DNA of 6,318 nt from NCBI GenBank assembly GCA_009697495.1, contig SHUN01000181.1, positions 1 to 6,318 on the forward strand, in the 5' to 3' direction. Source of the DNA: Bryobacterales bacterium. Its GTDB lineage: Bacteria; Acidobacteriota; Terriglobia; Bryobacterales; Bryobacteraceae. The position numbers and the translations under genes are program-made. Under the pieces are notes generated by a model. That model saw nothing but the letters and a program-made list of their open reading frames with translations. It did not search any database and had not been told where the DNA came from. Positions 1-5,642 of this stretch are shown here, one piece after another. Positions within the stretch are counted from its first letter, which is position 1. Each line of letters starts with the position of its first letter.

Positions 1-1212
1 GAACTGGGGTTCGCGGATATGGGCGCGATGTGGCGGTCAAAATACGACATGCCGCCGGATGCGTTTGCGAAGGAAGTGGACCGGCTGTGGGAACAGGTTC
101 GGCCGTTGTATTTGAGCCTTCATGCCTATGTACGGACTAAGTTGCGAGAGAAATACGGCGCGTCTGTCGTGTCGGAAAAGGGGCCGATTCCGGCGCACTT
201 ACTCGGCAACATGTGGGCGCAGAGCTGGGATAACATTTACGACGTACTGGAGCCGGCGGGCGCGACTAAGAATTATGATCTGACGGCGATATTGAAGCAG
301 AAGAAGATCGATGAGTTGGAAATGGTGCGGTACGGGGAGCGTTTCTTCCAGTCATTAGGATTTGCGGCCCTGCCGAAGACTTTTTATCAGCGGTCGCTGT
401 TTGTGAAGCCGCAGGACCGGGAAGTTGTCTGCCATGCTTCGGCGTGGGACGTGGATAACGAAGAAGATCTTCGAATAAAAATGTGCATTCAGATCACCGG
501 GGAAGAGTTCGCGGTGATCCATCATGAACTGGGGCATAACATCTATCAGCGCGCCTACCGGCCGCAACCCTTCCTGTTCCGCGATTCCGCGAATGACGGT
601 TTTCATGAAGCGGTTGGCGATACGATCGCGTTGTCGATTACGCCGGAGTATCTGGTGCAAGTCGGGCTGTTGGACAAGGCGACCGATCCGAACGGAGATA
701 TTGGACTCTTGTTGAAACAGGCCCTTGCGAAAGTCTCGTTCCTGCCTTTCGGATTGATGATTGATCAGTGGCGATGGAAGGTCTATTCGGGCGAGATTAC
801 GCCGGCCAATTACAACCAGAAGTGGTGGGAGCTAAGGCGTAAGTATCAAGGAGTTGACGCGCCCGGGCGGACCGAAAACGATTTTGACCCGGCGGCGAAG
901 TATCATGTGGCGGCGAATGTGCCGTATACACGTTACTTTTTGGCGCACATCCTGCAGTTCCAATTTCACCGGGCTTTGAGCCAGGCGGCGGGCTGCAAGA
1001 CGCCGCTGCACCGTTGCTCGATCTATAACTCGAAAGAGGCGGGAACCAAGCTGAATGAGATGTTGAGTATGGGCGTGAGCCAACCCTGGCCGGTGGCGCT
1101 GACGGCGATCACGGGCAAGCCTGACATGGACGCGACGGCAATAAAAGACTACTTCGCGCCGCTGCAAAAATGGCTGGATGAGCAGAACAAGGGCAAAGCG
1201 ATTGGCTGGTAA
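1..1212 (+). CDS. Peptidase family M2 (ACE-like) zinc dipeptidyl carboxypeptidase, 5'-truncated
   Basis: This is the C-terminal ~400 residues of an angiotensin-converting-enzyme-type metallopeptidase, which removes dipeptides from peptide C-termini outside the cytoplasm. Counting from the ATG at 19, the zinc motif HELGH is at residues 169-173 (nt 523-537; H169 and H173 ligands, E170 catalytic). The third zinc ligand is E197, in FHEAVGD. The substrate motif CHASAWD starts at C138. H296, Y303, R305 and Y306 match testis-ACE H513, Y520, R522 (chloride ligand) and Y523, by recalled alignment. C138/C156 keep the 18-residue spacing of an ACE disulfide, and a second pair lies in GCKTPLHRC. The C-terminal IGW resembles the LGW end of animal ACE domains. 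The frame is open to base 1 (ELGFAD before the ATG) and those residues are also ACE-like, so the ATG at 19 is internal. Bacterial M2 proteins usually have about 600 or more residues, so the N-terminal third and any signal peptide lie outside the window. The family call is secure; the physiological substrate is unknown. Confidence 0.96.
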   Translation, partial: ELGFADMGAMWRSKYDMPPDAFAKEVDRLWEQVRPLYLSLHAYVRTKLREKYGASVVSEKGPIPAHLLGNMWAQSWDNIYDVLEPAGATKNYDLTAILKQKKIDELEMVRYGERFFQSLGFAALPKTFYQRSLFVKPQDREVVCHASAWDVDNEEDLRIKMCIQITGEEFAVIHHELGHNIYQRAYRPQPFLFRDSANDGFHEAVGDTIALSITPEYLVQVGLLDKATDPNGDIGLLLKQALAKVSFLPFGLMIDQWRWKVYSGEITPANYNQKWWELRRKYQGVDAPGRTENDFDPAAKYHVAANVPYTRYFLAHILQFQFHRALSQAAGCKTPLHRCSIYNSKEAGTKLNEMLSMGVSQPWPVALTAITGKPDMDATAIKDYFAPLQKWLDEQNKGKAIGW

Positions 1213-1221
1213 CTAGATCGT

Positions 1222-1665
1222 ATGGACATGACCGAAAGCCAATTGCGCGAGCGCCTGCGCAAGATAGCCGCTCTGTTTGAAGGCGCCAAGACTGCCGGCG
1301 AACGCGAAGCCGCCGCCGCGGCGATGGAGCGGGTCAAGAAAACGCTAAATACGCGGCCCCAGGAGCCGCCGCCAGTTTACACGGAACCGCTGGTGGAAAT
1401 GCAGTTTTCCCTCTCCGACCTTTGGCAACGCCGGATGTTTTCGGCGCTCTGCCGGCGTCATGGCCTGATACCCTTCCGCTACCACCGCCAGCGCCACACC
1501 ACGCTGATGGTCCGGGTGAAGCAGTCGTTCCTGGATCGCATTCTCTGGCCGGAATATGTGCAACTCCGCAACGCGCTGAATGAGTATCTGGCCGCCGCCA
1601 CCGACCGCATCATCCGCGAGGAAGTGTTCAACGATTCACGCGAGGCGCAGGAACGGCCGGACTAA
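1222..1665 (+). CDS. Hypothetical protein with DUF2786-like N-terminal helices
   Basis: This 147-residue, highly charged protein has no signal peptide or membrane segment, so it is probably cytoplasmic. Residues 6-42 look like two helices with the pattern RKIAALFEGAKTAGEREAAAAAMERV. That resembles the DUF2786 repeat (KIRKLLALA..TPxEAxAAxAKA), found in uncharacterised bacterial and phage proteins. A proline-rich linker follows at about 45-56. The C-terminal domain at about 62-138 is basic and aromatic (LWQRRMFSALCRRHG, then FRYHRQRHTTLMVRV and LWPEY), which could suit nucleic-acid or protein binding. No catalytic motif stands out. The gene begins 9 nt after the M2 peptidase stop, so co-transcription is likely although no functional link is evident. 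An in-frame ATG at 1228 is an alternative start, and neither start has a good Shine-Dalgarno sequence. Its stop overlaps the stop of the opposing small gene. The coding call is firm; the family resemblance is from memory of the motif; the function is unknown. Confidence 0.8.
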   Translation: MDMTESQLRERLRKIAALFEGAKTAGEREAAAAAMERVKKTLNTRPQEPPPVYTEPLVEMQFSLSDLWQRRMFSALCRRHGLIPFRYHRQRHTTLMVRVKQSFLDRILWPEYVQLRNALNEYLAAATDRIIREEVFNDSREAQERPD

Positions 1666-1913
1666 AGTATAGAGCGCGTGTGAATTTCGGGAGCGCGGGA
1701 CTTGCCCTGGTGAAGAAATTCGTTCACTTCTTCGAGAGAGCCGAAAAGGCCAACGAACAGCGGGGAATAGCGGTGAGGCGAACGGCGGTACCGGTTGAAA
1801 TCCGGCGCACGGAACTGGCCGTTTTTGGCGATGACGGCGCAGCCCATCGGGCGATATTCGTGCGTGCCCTGGGCCCACACTTCTTCGTTTGACATCCAAA
1901 CAGCAAAACCCAT
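1662..1913 (-). CDS. Probable small hypothetical protein (83 aa)
   Basis: This frame is nested in a longer antisense open frame that runs on to 2237 over the neighbouring isomerase. I place the start at the ATG read from 1913-1911 (MGFAVWMSNEEVW). A second in-frame ATG at 1895-1893 would give 77 residues. Evidence for coding: it fills the gap between its neighbours exactly, about two thirds of its codons end in G or C by my count, and the product is an ordinary soluble-looking polypeptide with a plausible amphipathic helix near the C-terminus (FGSLEEVNEFLHQ). The middle is rich in aromatic and basic residues (FNRYRRSPHRYSP). There is no signal peptide, membrane segment, metal motif or recognised family. 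Its start lies 24 bp from the divergent start at 1938, and its TAG stop interlocks with the TAA of the upstream gene. Neither start has a clear ribosome binding site. I do not recognise the protein and assign no function; a non-coding antisense frame remains possible. Confidence 0.55.
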   Translation of the reverse strand: MGFAVWMSNEEVWAQGTHEYRPMGCAVIAKNGQFRAPDFNRYRRSPHRYSPLFVGLFGSLEEVNEFLHQGKSRAPEIHTRSIL

Positions 1914-1930
1914 TTCATTACTGATATTAT
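1889..1930 (+). promoter_or_regulatory. Candidate promoter elements upstream of the Tat isomerase gene
   Basis: A perfect sigma-70-type -35 hexamer, TTGACA, lies at 1889-1894. With an 18-base spacer it faces TTTCAT (1913-1918, 4 of 6 matches to TATAAT), which would give a leader of roughly 13 nt before the ATG at 1938. A second AT-rich box, TATTAT (1925-1930), ends 7 nt before that ATG. If it served as the -10 element the transcript would be leaderless or nearly so. The two boxes cannot share the TTGACA, because the spacer to the second is 30 nt. The elements lie inside or just ahead of the 5' end of the small minus-strand gene. This is motif matching only, in a GC-rich genome where the AT-rich boxes stand out. 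Confidence 0.25.
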
Positions 1931-1937
1931 CGTGCTC

Positions 1938-2762
1938 ATGCAACGCAGAGTATTCTTGGGAACCTCGGCGGCGGCGAGCTTGGCGGCCGCTCCCTCCATC
2001 GGGCGATTGAAGCAAGGAGTCTGCGGCGGCGTTTTCCGCGGCTCCAATCTGGATTTTGAAGCGCAGTGCCGCGCCCTCGCCGAAATGGGCTTGCTGGCCT
2101 ACGATCTGCAGGGGCCGGAACGATTCCCGATCATGAAGAAGTACGGCATTGTGCCGTCGATGGTGCCTGGGTCGAGCCCGTTGGCGAATGGCGTGAATGA
2201 TAAGACCCTGCATGCCGAAATCATCAAGCGCACGCACGAATTGATCGATGTATCCGCCGCGGCCGGCGCGCCAAATCTGATCATTCTGTCAGGGAACCGG
2301 CGCGGCAAGAGCGACGCCGAAGGGATGGACAACACGGTTGCGTGTTTGAACGAACTGAAGAAGCACGCCGAAGATAAAGGCGTGACGATGTGCATGGAGC
2401 TGTTGAACAGCAAGGTGAATCACCCGGATTATCAATGCGACCGCACGCCCTGGGGCGTGGAGGTCTGCAAGCGGGTGGCGTCCCCGCGCGTGAAATTGCT
2501 CTACGACATTTACCATATGCAAATTATGGAAGGCGACATTATCCGCACCATCCGCGACAACTTCCAGTGGTTCGCGCATTTCCATACAGCGGGAAATCCC
2601 GGCCGGAATGAGATCAGCATTGAGCAGGAGCTGAACTACAAGGGCATCGCCAAGGCCATTGCCGATTTGGGATACAAGGGCTATATCTGCCACGAATACA
2701 CGCCGAAAGTGAAACCGTGGAAGGACGCGCTGGTCGAAGCTGTCGAGTCTTGTAACGTCTAG
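1938..2762 (+). CDS. Tat-exported hydroxypyruvate isomerase-like TIM-barrel protein
   Basis: This 274-residue protein belongs to the xylose isomerase-like TIM-barrel superfamily and is closest by motif to hydroxypyruvate isomerases (hydroxypyruvate to tartronate semialdehyde). The N-terminus carries a Tat signal: R3-R4-V5-F6-L7, then an Ala-rich hydrophobic stretch to about residue 20. Predicted metal ligands follow the family order: E154 in MCMELLNS, D190 in LLYDIYHMQ, H216 in HFHTAGNPGRNE and E253 in CHEYTP. The HTAGNPGRNE and YDIYHMQ signatures are typical of the hydroxypyruvate isomerase branch. I chose the ATG at 1938 over the in-frame GTG at 1932 because it puts the twin arginines at positions 3-4, as in many Tat precursors; no Shine-Dalgarno sequence supports either. 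The stop at 2760-2762 directly abuts the stop of a second Tat isomerase on the other strand. Classical hydroxypyruvate isomerase is cytoplasmic, so the exported form probably acts on another sugar or ketoacid. Fold and export signal are secure; the substrate is not. Confidence 0.9.
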   Translation: MQRRVFLGTSAAASLAAAPSIGRLKQGVCGGVFRGSNLDFEAQCRALAEMGLLAYDLQGPERFPIMKKYGIVPSMVPGSSPLANGVNDKTLHAEIIKRTHELIDVSAAAGAPNLIILSGNRRGKSDAEGMDNTVACLNELKKHAEDKGVTMCMELLNSKVNHPDYQCDRTPWGVEVCKRVASPRVKLLYDIYHMQIMEGDIIRTIRDNFQWFAHFHTAGNPGRNEISIEQELNYKGIAKAIADLGYKGYICHEYTPKVKPWKDALVEAVESCNV

Positions 2763-3671
2763 TTACGCGGCCGTGCCGAAAGCTTTCCGCAACACCGCGT
2801 AGCTCTTCGCCACGGCGGTCAACGGGTCTTCCTTACCTTCCATCTCCAAGGAGACCCAGCCCTTGAATCCGGTGCCCCGCAAGATCTTCGCAATCCGCGG
2901 ATAGTCCAAGTCCAGCGTGTACCATTCGCCGCCGCCATAATACGTTTTCGCCTGCACGATCGTCGCCTGTCCGGCGAGCCGTTGAATCCCCTCATACGGA
3001 TCGCCCGGATAGTTCCCCGTGTCCAGATTGATTCCCAGCCACGGCGAGTTCACCGCCTTGTGAATCGTCAGCAAATTGTCGACGCGAGTCGTTAAACCCC
3101 AATGATTCTCCAGCGCCAGCATCACGCCTTCCTTTTCACAGACGGGCAGGCATTTCTGAATCGATTCGATACACCACGCGAACGCGTCCTTATCGGTATA
3201 CCCCGGCAGCGCCGGCTCGTCGCCCTTCACCTTCATCAAATCGTCGAAAGATTTAATCGTCTTCCACCGGCCGCTGTTCAGCCGCACGCACGGAATCCCC
3301 AGGCGCGCCGCCAACTGCAAGCACCGTACTGTATGGTCAATCATCTTCTGCCGCTCCGCCGCGTCCGGCGAGACGAAGTCCTGATGAATCGACAGCATCG
3401 GGAACGACAATCCCCGTTCAAACGCCATCTTTTTCAGCTTCGCGCAGTAGGCCGGCGACTCGTCCATCATCTGCCTGTGCAGAATCTCAACGCCGTCAAA
3501 CCCCAGCAAAGCGGCGTGTTCAATCACTTTTTCAATCGGATACTTCTCCGTCTTGAAATGCCAATAGCTGTAGGTGGAGACGGCCAGCGGAATTCGGCCC
3601 GTAAACGGAACCGCGCCCGCCTGTAATCCGCCAAGAGCCACTGAGCCGAGAATCGAACGTCGGGAAATCAT
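2763..3671 (-). CDS. Tat-exported sugar phosphate isomerase/epimerase family TIM-barrel protein
   Basis: This 302-residue protein is of the AP endonuclease 2/xylose isomerase-like TIM-barrel type (IolE-like sugar isomerase/epimerases). The N-terminus is a Tat signal, S3-R4-R5-S6-I7-L8-G9, followed by a hydrophobic stretch to about residue 22 with a possible AGA cleavage site before VPF. The mature domain opens with [11 protein letters not shown]. Candidate metal ligands are E188 (LALENHWG), D217 (GINLDTGNY), possibly Q240 (VQAKTYY) and E276 (SLEMEG), in the usual barrel order; Q240 replaces the more common His. The ATG at 3671-3669 is preceded by a weak purine-rich GGCGAGAA about 8-15 nt upstream. 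The gene is convergent with the hydroxypyruvate isomerase-like gene with zero intergenic bases, and divergent from the desaturase across 89 bp. It is only distantly similar to its convergent neighbour, so the two are not a recent duplication. A role in extracytoplasmic carbohydrate conversion is inferred; no substrate can be read from the sequence. Confidence 0.9.
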   Translation of the reverse strand: MISRRSILGSVALGGLQAGAVPFTGRIPLAVSTYSYWHFKTEKYPIEKVIEHAALLGFDGVEILHRQMMDESPAYCAKLKKMAFERGLSFPMLSIHQDFVSPDAAERQKMIDHTVRCLQLAARLGIPCVRLNSGRWKTIKSFDDLMKVKGDEPALPGYTDKDAFAWCIESIQKCLPVCEKEGVMLALENHWGLTTRVDNLLTIHKAVNSPWLGINLDTGNYPGDPYEGIQRLAGQATIVQAKTYYGGGEWYTLDLDYPRIAKILRGTGFKGWVSLEMEGKEDPLTAVAKSYAVLRKAFGTAA

Positions 3672-3760
3672 AATTCTATTCTCGCCGATTGTCGATCATG
3701 TAAACAGCGCCTCCCGCCGCGGCGCCTGCCGGTCTGATACGCTAAAAAGAATTCCCAACT
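3672..3760. promoter_or_regulatory. Divergent intergenic region between isomerase and desaturase
   Basis: These 89 bp separate two genes that start in opposite directions, so promoters for both must lie here or overlap the gene starts. On the minus strand, TTTACA (3703-3698) could be a -35 box. The best -10 match, TAGAAT (3678-3673, 5 of 6 to TATAAT), sits almost on the ATG, with a 19-nt spacer, so the pair is doubtful. On the plus strand, GATACG or TACGCT around 3735-3742 is the only weak -10 candidate. A short GC-rich inverted pair (GCGCC at 3707-3711, GGCGC at 3721-3725) lies in the middle. No convincing operator was found. Confidence 0.3.
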
Positions 3761-4627
3761 ATGGAACGTACTACAAACGGGGTCACCCCCATCACGAAGG
3801 CTCGGCAGTTGAACTGGATCACTATCATCTTCCTGGCCGTCTTCCACGCGGGCGCATTGGCCGCCCCGTTTTTCTTCGAGTGGAAATCTTTGGCCGTCAT
3901 GGTTCTGCTCTATTGGATCACAATCGGTTGGGGAATCGGCATGGGTTACCATCGCCTCCATACCCACCGCGCCTATGTCGTGCCGAAGTGGATCGAGTAC
4001 CTGTTTGCCTTGTGCGGAACGATGACGCTCGAAGGCGGTCCTATTTTCTGGGTTGCCACGCACCGCATTCATCATCAGAAGTCGGATCAGGAAGGCGATC
4101 CCCATTCGCCGCGCGACGGCAAGTGGTGGTCGCACATCGGCTGGATCATCTTCGGCGAGTCGAAGCACAACAAGACCGACGAGCTGGCGCGTTTTACGCC
4201 GGATCTGGCTAAGGACCCCTTCTACCGTTGGCTCAACACCTGGCACTTCCTGCCGGTTGCCGTTTCCTCGATCATCATCTGGGTTCTCGGCGGCTGGTCC
4301 ATGTTCCTTTGGGCCGTTTGCATGCGCATCGTTCTCGGCCTGCACTCTACATGGCTGGTCAACTCGGCGACCCATCTATGGGGCCGCCGCCGTTTCGATA
4401 TTCGTGACGACTCCCGCAACACCTGGTGGGTCGCCATCCTTACGTTCGGCGAAGGCTGGCATAACAACCACCATGCTCATCCGAATTCGGCCCGCCACGG
4501 CTTGGCCTGGTATGAATTGGACATGACGTACATGCAGATTCGTTTCCTCGAAATCATCGGCCTTGCTACCAGAGTGAAGGTGGCCACGGTCGATATGGAG
4601 CCCGCGGTCACTCGTAAAGTGGCGTAA
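3761..4627 (+). CDS. Membrane fatty acid desaturase (acyl-CoA/acyl-lipid delta-9 type)
   Basis: This 288-residue integral membrane di-iron enzyme introduces a double bond into a fatty acyl chain using oxygen and reducing equivalents, which adjusts membrane fluidity. The three histidine boxes of the family are intact: H64-R-L-H67-T-H69, H101-R-I-H104-H105 and H234-N-N-H237-H238. An extra NSATHLWG motif (N201 to G208, with H205) matches the NSxAHxxG metal-binding element of stearoyl-CoA-type desaturases. Hydrophobic segments lie at about residues 19-36 and 42-62 and at about 162-200, before and between the boxes as expected. There is no fused cytochrome b5 domain, so electrons must come from a separate donor not seen here. 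The ATG at 3761 gives a normal family length; the only purine-rich stretch (AAAAAGAA) lies about 8 nt upstream. The stop is followed directly by the GTG start of the first Uma2 gene. Delta-9 regiospecificity is inferred from family resemblance. Confidence 0.95.
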   Translation: MERTTNGVTPITKARQLNWITIIFLAVFHAGALAAPFFFEWKSLAVMVLLYWITIGWGIGMGYHRLHTHRAYVVPKWIEYLFALCGTMTLEGGPIFWVATHRIHHQKSDQEGDPHSPRDGKWWSHIGWIIFGESKHNKTDELARFTPDLAKDPFYRWLNTWHFLPVAVSSIIIWVLGGWSMFLWAVCMRIVLGLHSTWLVNSATHLWGRRRFDIRDDSRNTWWVAILTFGEGWHNNHHAHPNSARHGLAWYELDMTYMQIRFLEIIGLATRVKVATVDMEPAVTRKVA

Positions 4628-5116
4628 GTGGTTTCTCTCGAAGAATACCTCTCGACCGTCTATGAGCCGGAGTGCGAGTTCGCGGATGGATTTTTAGAGG
4701 AGCGCAACACCGGCGAATGGGCGCATAGCATGCTCATGACGAAGGTTGGTGCCTATTGCTCCGAGCAGGGCGAAGCGCAAGGGATGATTGTGCTCATGGT
4801 GCTTCGCATTCGTGTGAGCCCAACTCGAATCCGCGTTCCCGATCTCTGCGTTTACCTCGCCGATCCAAAGCAACAAATCCCCTCCACGCCCCCATTCCTC
4901 TGCATCGAAATCCTCTCGCCTGACGACCGCATGAGCCGCGTCGAAGTCCGCATCAACGATTTTCTGGCGATGGGCGTGAACACAGTTTGGCTCCTCGACC
5001 CCGAAACACGCCAAGCTTTCACGGCCACCTCGGCGGAAGGGTTGCGCGAAGTTAAAACCGGCGTCCTGCGCACAGAATCTCCGGTCATCGAAATGCCCCT
5101 CGCCGACGTGTTTTAA
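4628..5116 (+). CDS. Uma2-family (DUF820) putative endonuclease, copy A
   Basis: This 162-residue soluble protein belongs to the Uma2 family, which has a PD-(D/E)XK nuclease fold and is often annotated as a putative restriction endonuclease; its real role is poorly established. The characteristic opening VSLEEYLSTVYEPECEFADGFLEERN is present in pattern (residues 2-27). The putative acidic metal-binding pair is D72 (RVPDLCVY) and E94 (CIEILSP), followed by the GVNTVWLLDPETRQAFT strand (116-132). The helix lysine common in the family appears as R108 in my hand alignment. I chose the GTG at 4628 because it is the only start that keeps the conserved N-terminus; the preceding in-frame codon region belongs to the desaturase end and its stop. 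The start directly abuts the desaturase TAA, which suggests co-transcription and possible translational coupling. It aligns without gaps to copy B, with about 116 of 162 residues identical by hand count. No methyltransferase, antitoxin or mobile-element gene is nearby. Confidence 0.9.
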   Translation: MVSLEEYLSTVYEPECEFADGFLEERNTGEWAHSMLMTKVGAYCSEQGEAQGMIVLMVLRIRVSPTRIRVPDLCVYLADPKQQIPSTPPFLCIEILSPDDRMSRVEVRINDFLAMGVNTVWLLDPETRQAFTATSAEGLREVKTGVLRTESPVIEMPLADVF

Positions 5117-5138
5117 CCGTCCGTGATAACGTAAGAGC

Positions 5139-5642
5139 ATGTCCACCGGAACGATGGTCTCTCTCGAAGAGTACATGGAAACCTCCTACGAGCCGGATTG
5201 CGACTTCGTAGATGGATGTTTAGAGGAGCGCAACTTGGGCACATGGGGCCATGGCCGATTGCAGTATAAGATTGGCGGCTATTTCCTCACTCACTACGAA
5301 CCCCAAGGGATTAGAACGGCCACGGATGTACGTATTCGGGTCACGCCGAGTCGAGTCCGCATTCCCGATCTCTGCGTTTACCTGACAGATCCCGAGGAAG
5401 AGGTACCCTCCACGCCGCCATTCCTCTGCATCGAAATCCTCTCGCCCGAGGACCGCATGAGCCGCGTCGAAGTCCGCATCAACGACTTTCTGAAAATGGG
5501 CGTGAACACCGTTTGGGTCATCGACCCCGAAACACGCCAAGCGTACACAGCCAACGCCGCCGAAGGCCTGCGCGAAGTCAAAACCGGCGTCCTGCGTACA
5601 GAATCGCCGGTCATCGAGATGCCCCTCGCCGAAGTGTTCTAA
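5139..5642 (+). CDS. Uma2-family (DUF820) putative endonuclease, copy B
   Basis: This 167-residue paralogue follows copy A on the same strand after a 22-bp gap. The fold signatures are D77 in RIPDLCVY and E99 in CIEILSP, then GVNTVWVIDPETRQAYT; the helix position usually occupied by Lys is Arg (R113). The ATG at 5139 adds MSTGT ahead of the region shared with copy A. An in-frame ATG at 5154 aligns exactly with the start of copy A and is a real alternative. Upstream of 5139 there is only a weak AAGAG very close to the start. The last 78 residues are about 90% identical to copy A, but residues corresponding to 28-59 of copy A share only 10 of 32 positions. The TAA stop interlocks with the TAG of the convergent dehydrogenase. 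Probably co-transcribed with copy A and the desaturase. The family is secure; activity and target are unknown. Confidence 0.9.
   Translation: MSTGTMVSLEEYMETSYEPDCDFVDGCLEERNLGTWGHGRLQYKIGGYFLTHYEPQGIRTATDVRIRVTPSRVRIPDLCVYLTDPEEEVPSTPPFLCIEILSPEDRMSRVEVRINDFLKMGVNTVWVIDPETRQAYTANAAEGLREVKTGVLRTESPVIEMPLAEVF

Larger units (their letters stand above)
4628..5642. repeat. Tandem gene duplication (Uma2 pair), period 526 bp
   Basis: Bases 4628-5116 align without indels to 5154-5642, a direct repeat of 489 bp with a constant offset of 526. By hand count the last 234 coding bases (4880-5113 against 5406-5639) differ at about 25 positions, roughly 89% identity. They include long exact runs such as the one covering CIEIL, and again around MSRVEVRIN. 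The first 252 bases are much more diverged. The 37 bases between the repeat units (5117-5153) have no counterpart before copy A, where the desaturase gene ends. Confidence 0.9.

Noticed and set aside
1680..1892. Plus-strand open frame (70 codons) opposite the small gene
   Set aside because: It starts with GTG, has no family signal, and competes with the minus-strand frame, which fits neighbours and codon use better.
1914..2237. Upstream extension of the small minus-strand gene over the isomerase
   Set aside because: This part reads through the Tat signal and barrel of a clear plus-strand gene and gives an arginine/histidine-rich sequence; only the part from 1913 onward looks coding.
3707..3725. 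GC-rich inverted repeat between isomerase and desaturase as a terminator or operator
   Set aside because: The stem is only 5 bp with a 9-base loop, there is no T-run, and both flanking genes start here so no terminator is expected. Chance GC-rich pairing is likely.
3668..4375. Long antisense open frame (235 codons) opposite the desaturase
   Set aside because: It lies opposite a gene with intact histidine boxes; its product is a low-complexity, charged sequence with no recognisable motif, typical of a GC-rich shadow frame.
4694..5176. Antisense open frame opposite Uma2 copy A, with a similar one opposite copy B at 5220-5540
   Set aside because: The two antisense products resemble each other only because the sense genes are duplicates; they span the inter-gene gap and have no independent support.
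4628..5642. Restriction-modification, toxin-antitoxin or CRISPR-type defence system around the Uma2 genes
   Set aside because: No methyltransferase, antitoxin, cas gene, transposase or repeat array is present in the window; the restriction label on Uma2 proteins rests on fold similarity only.
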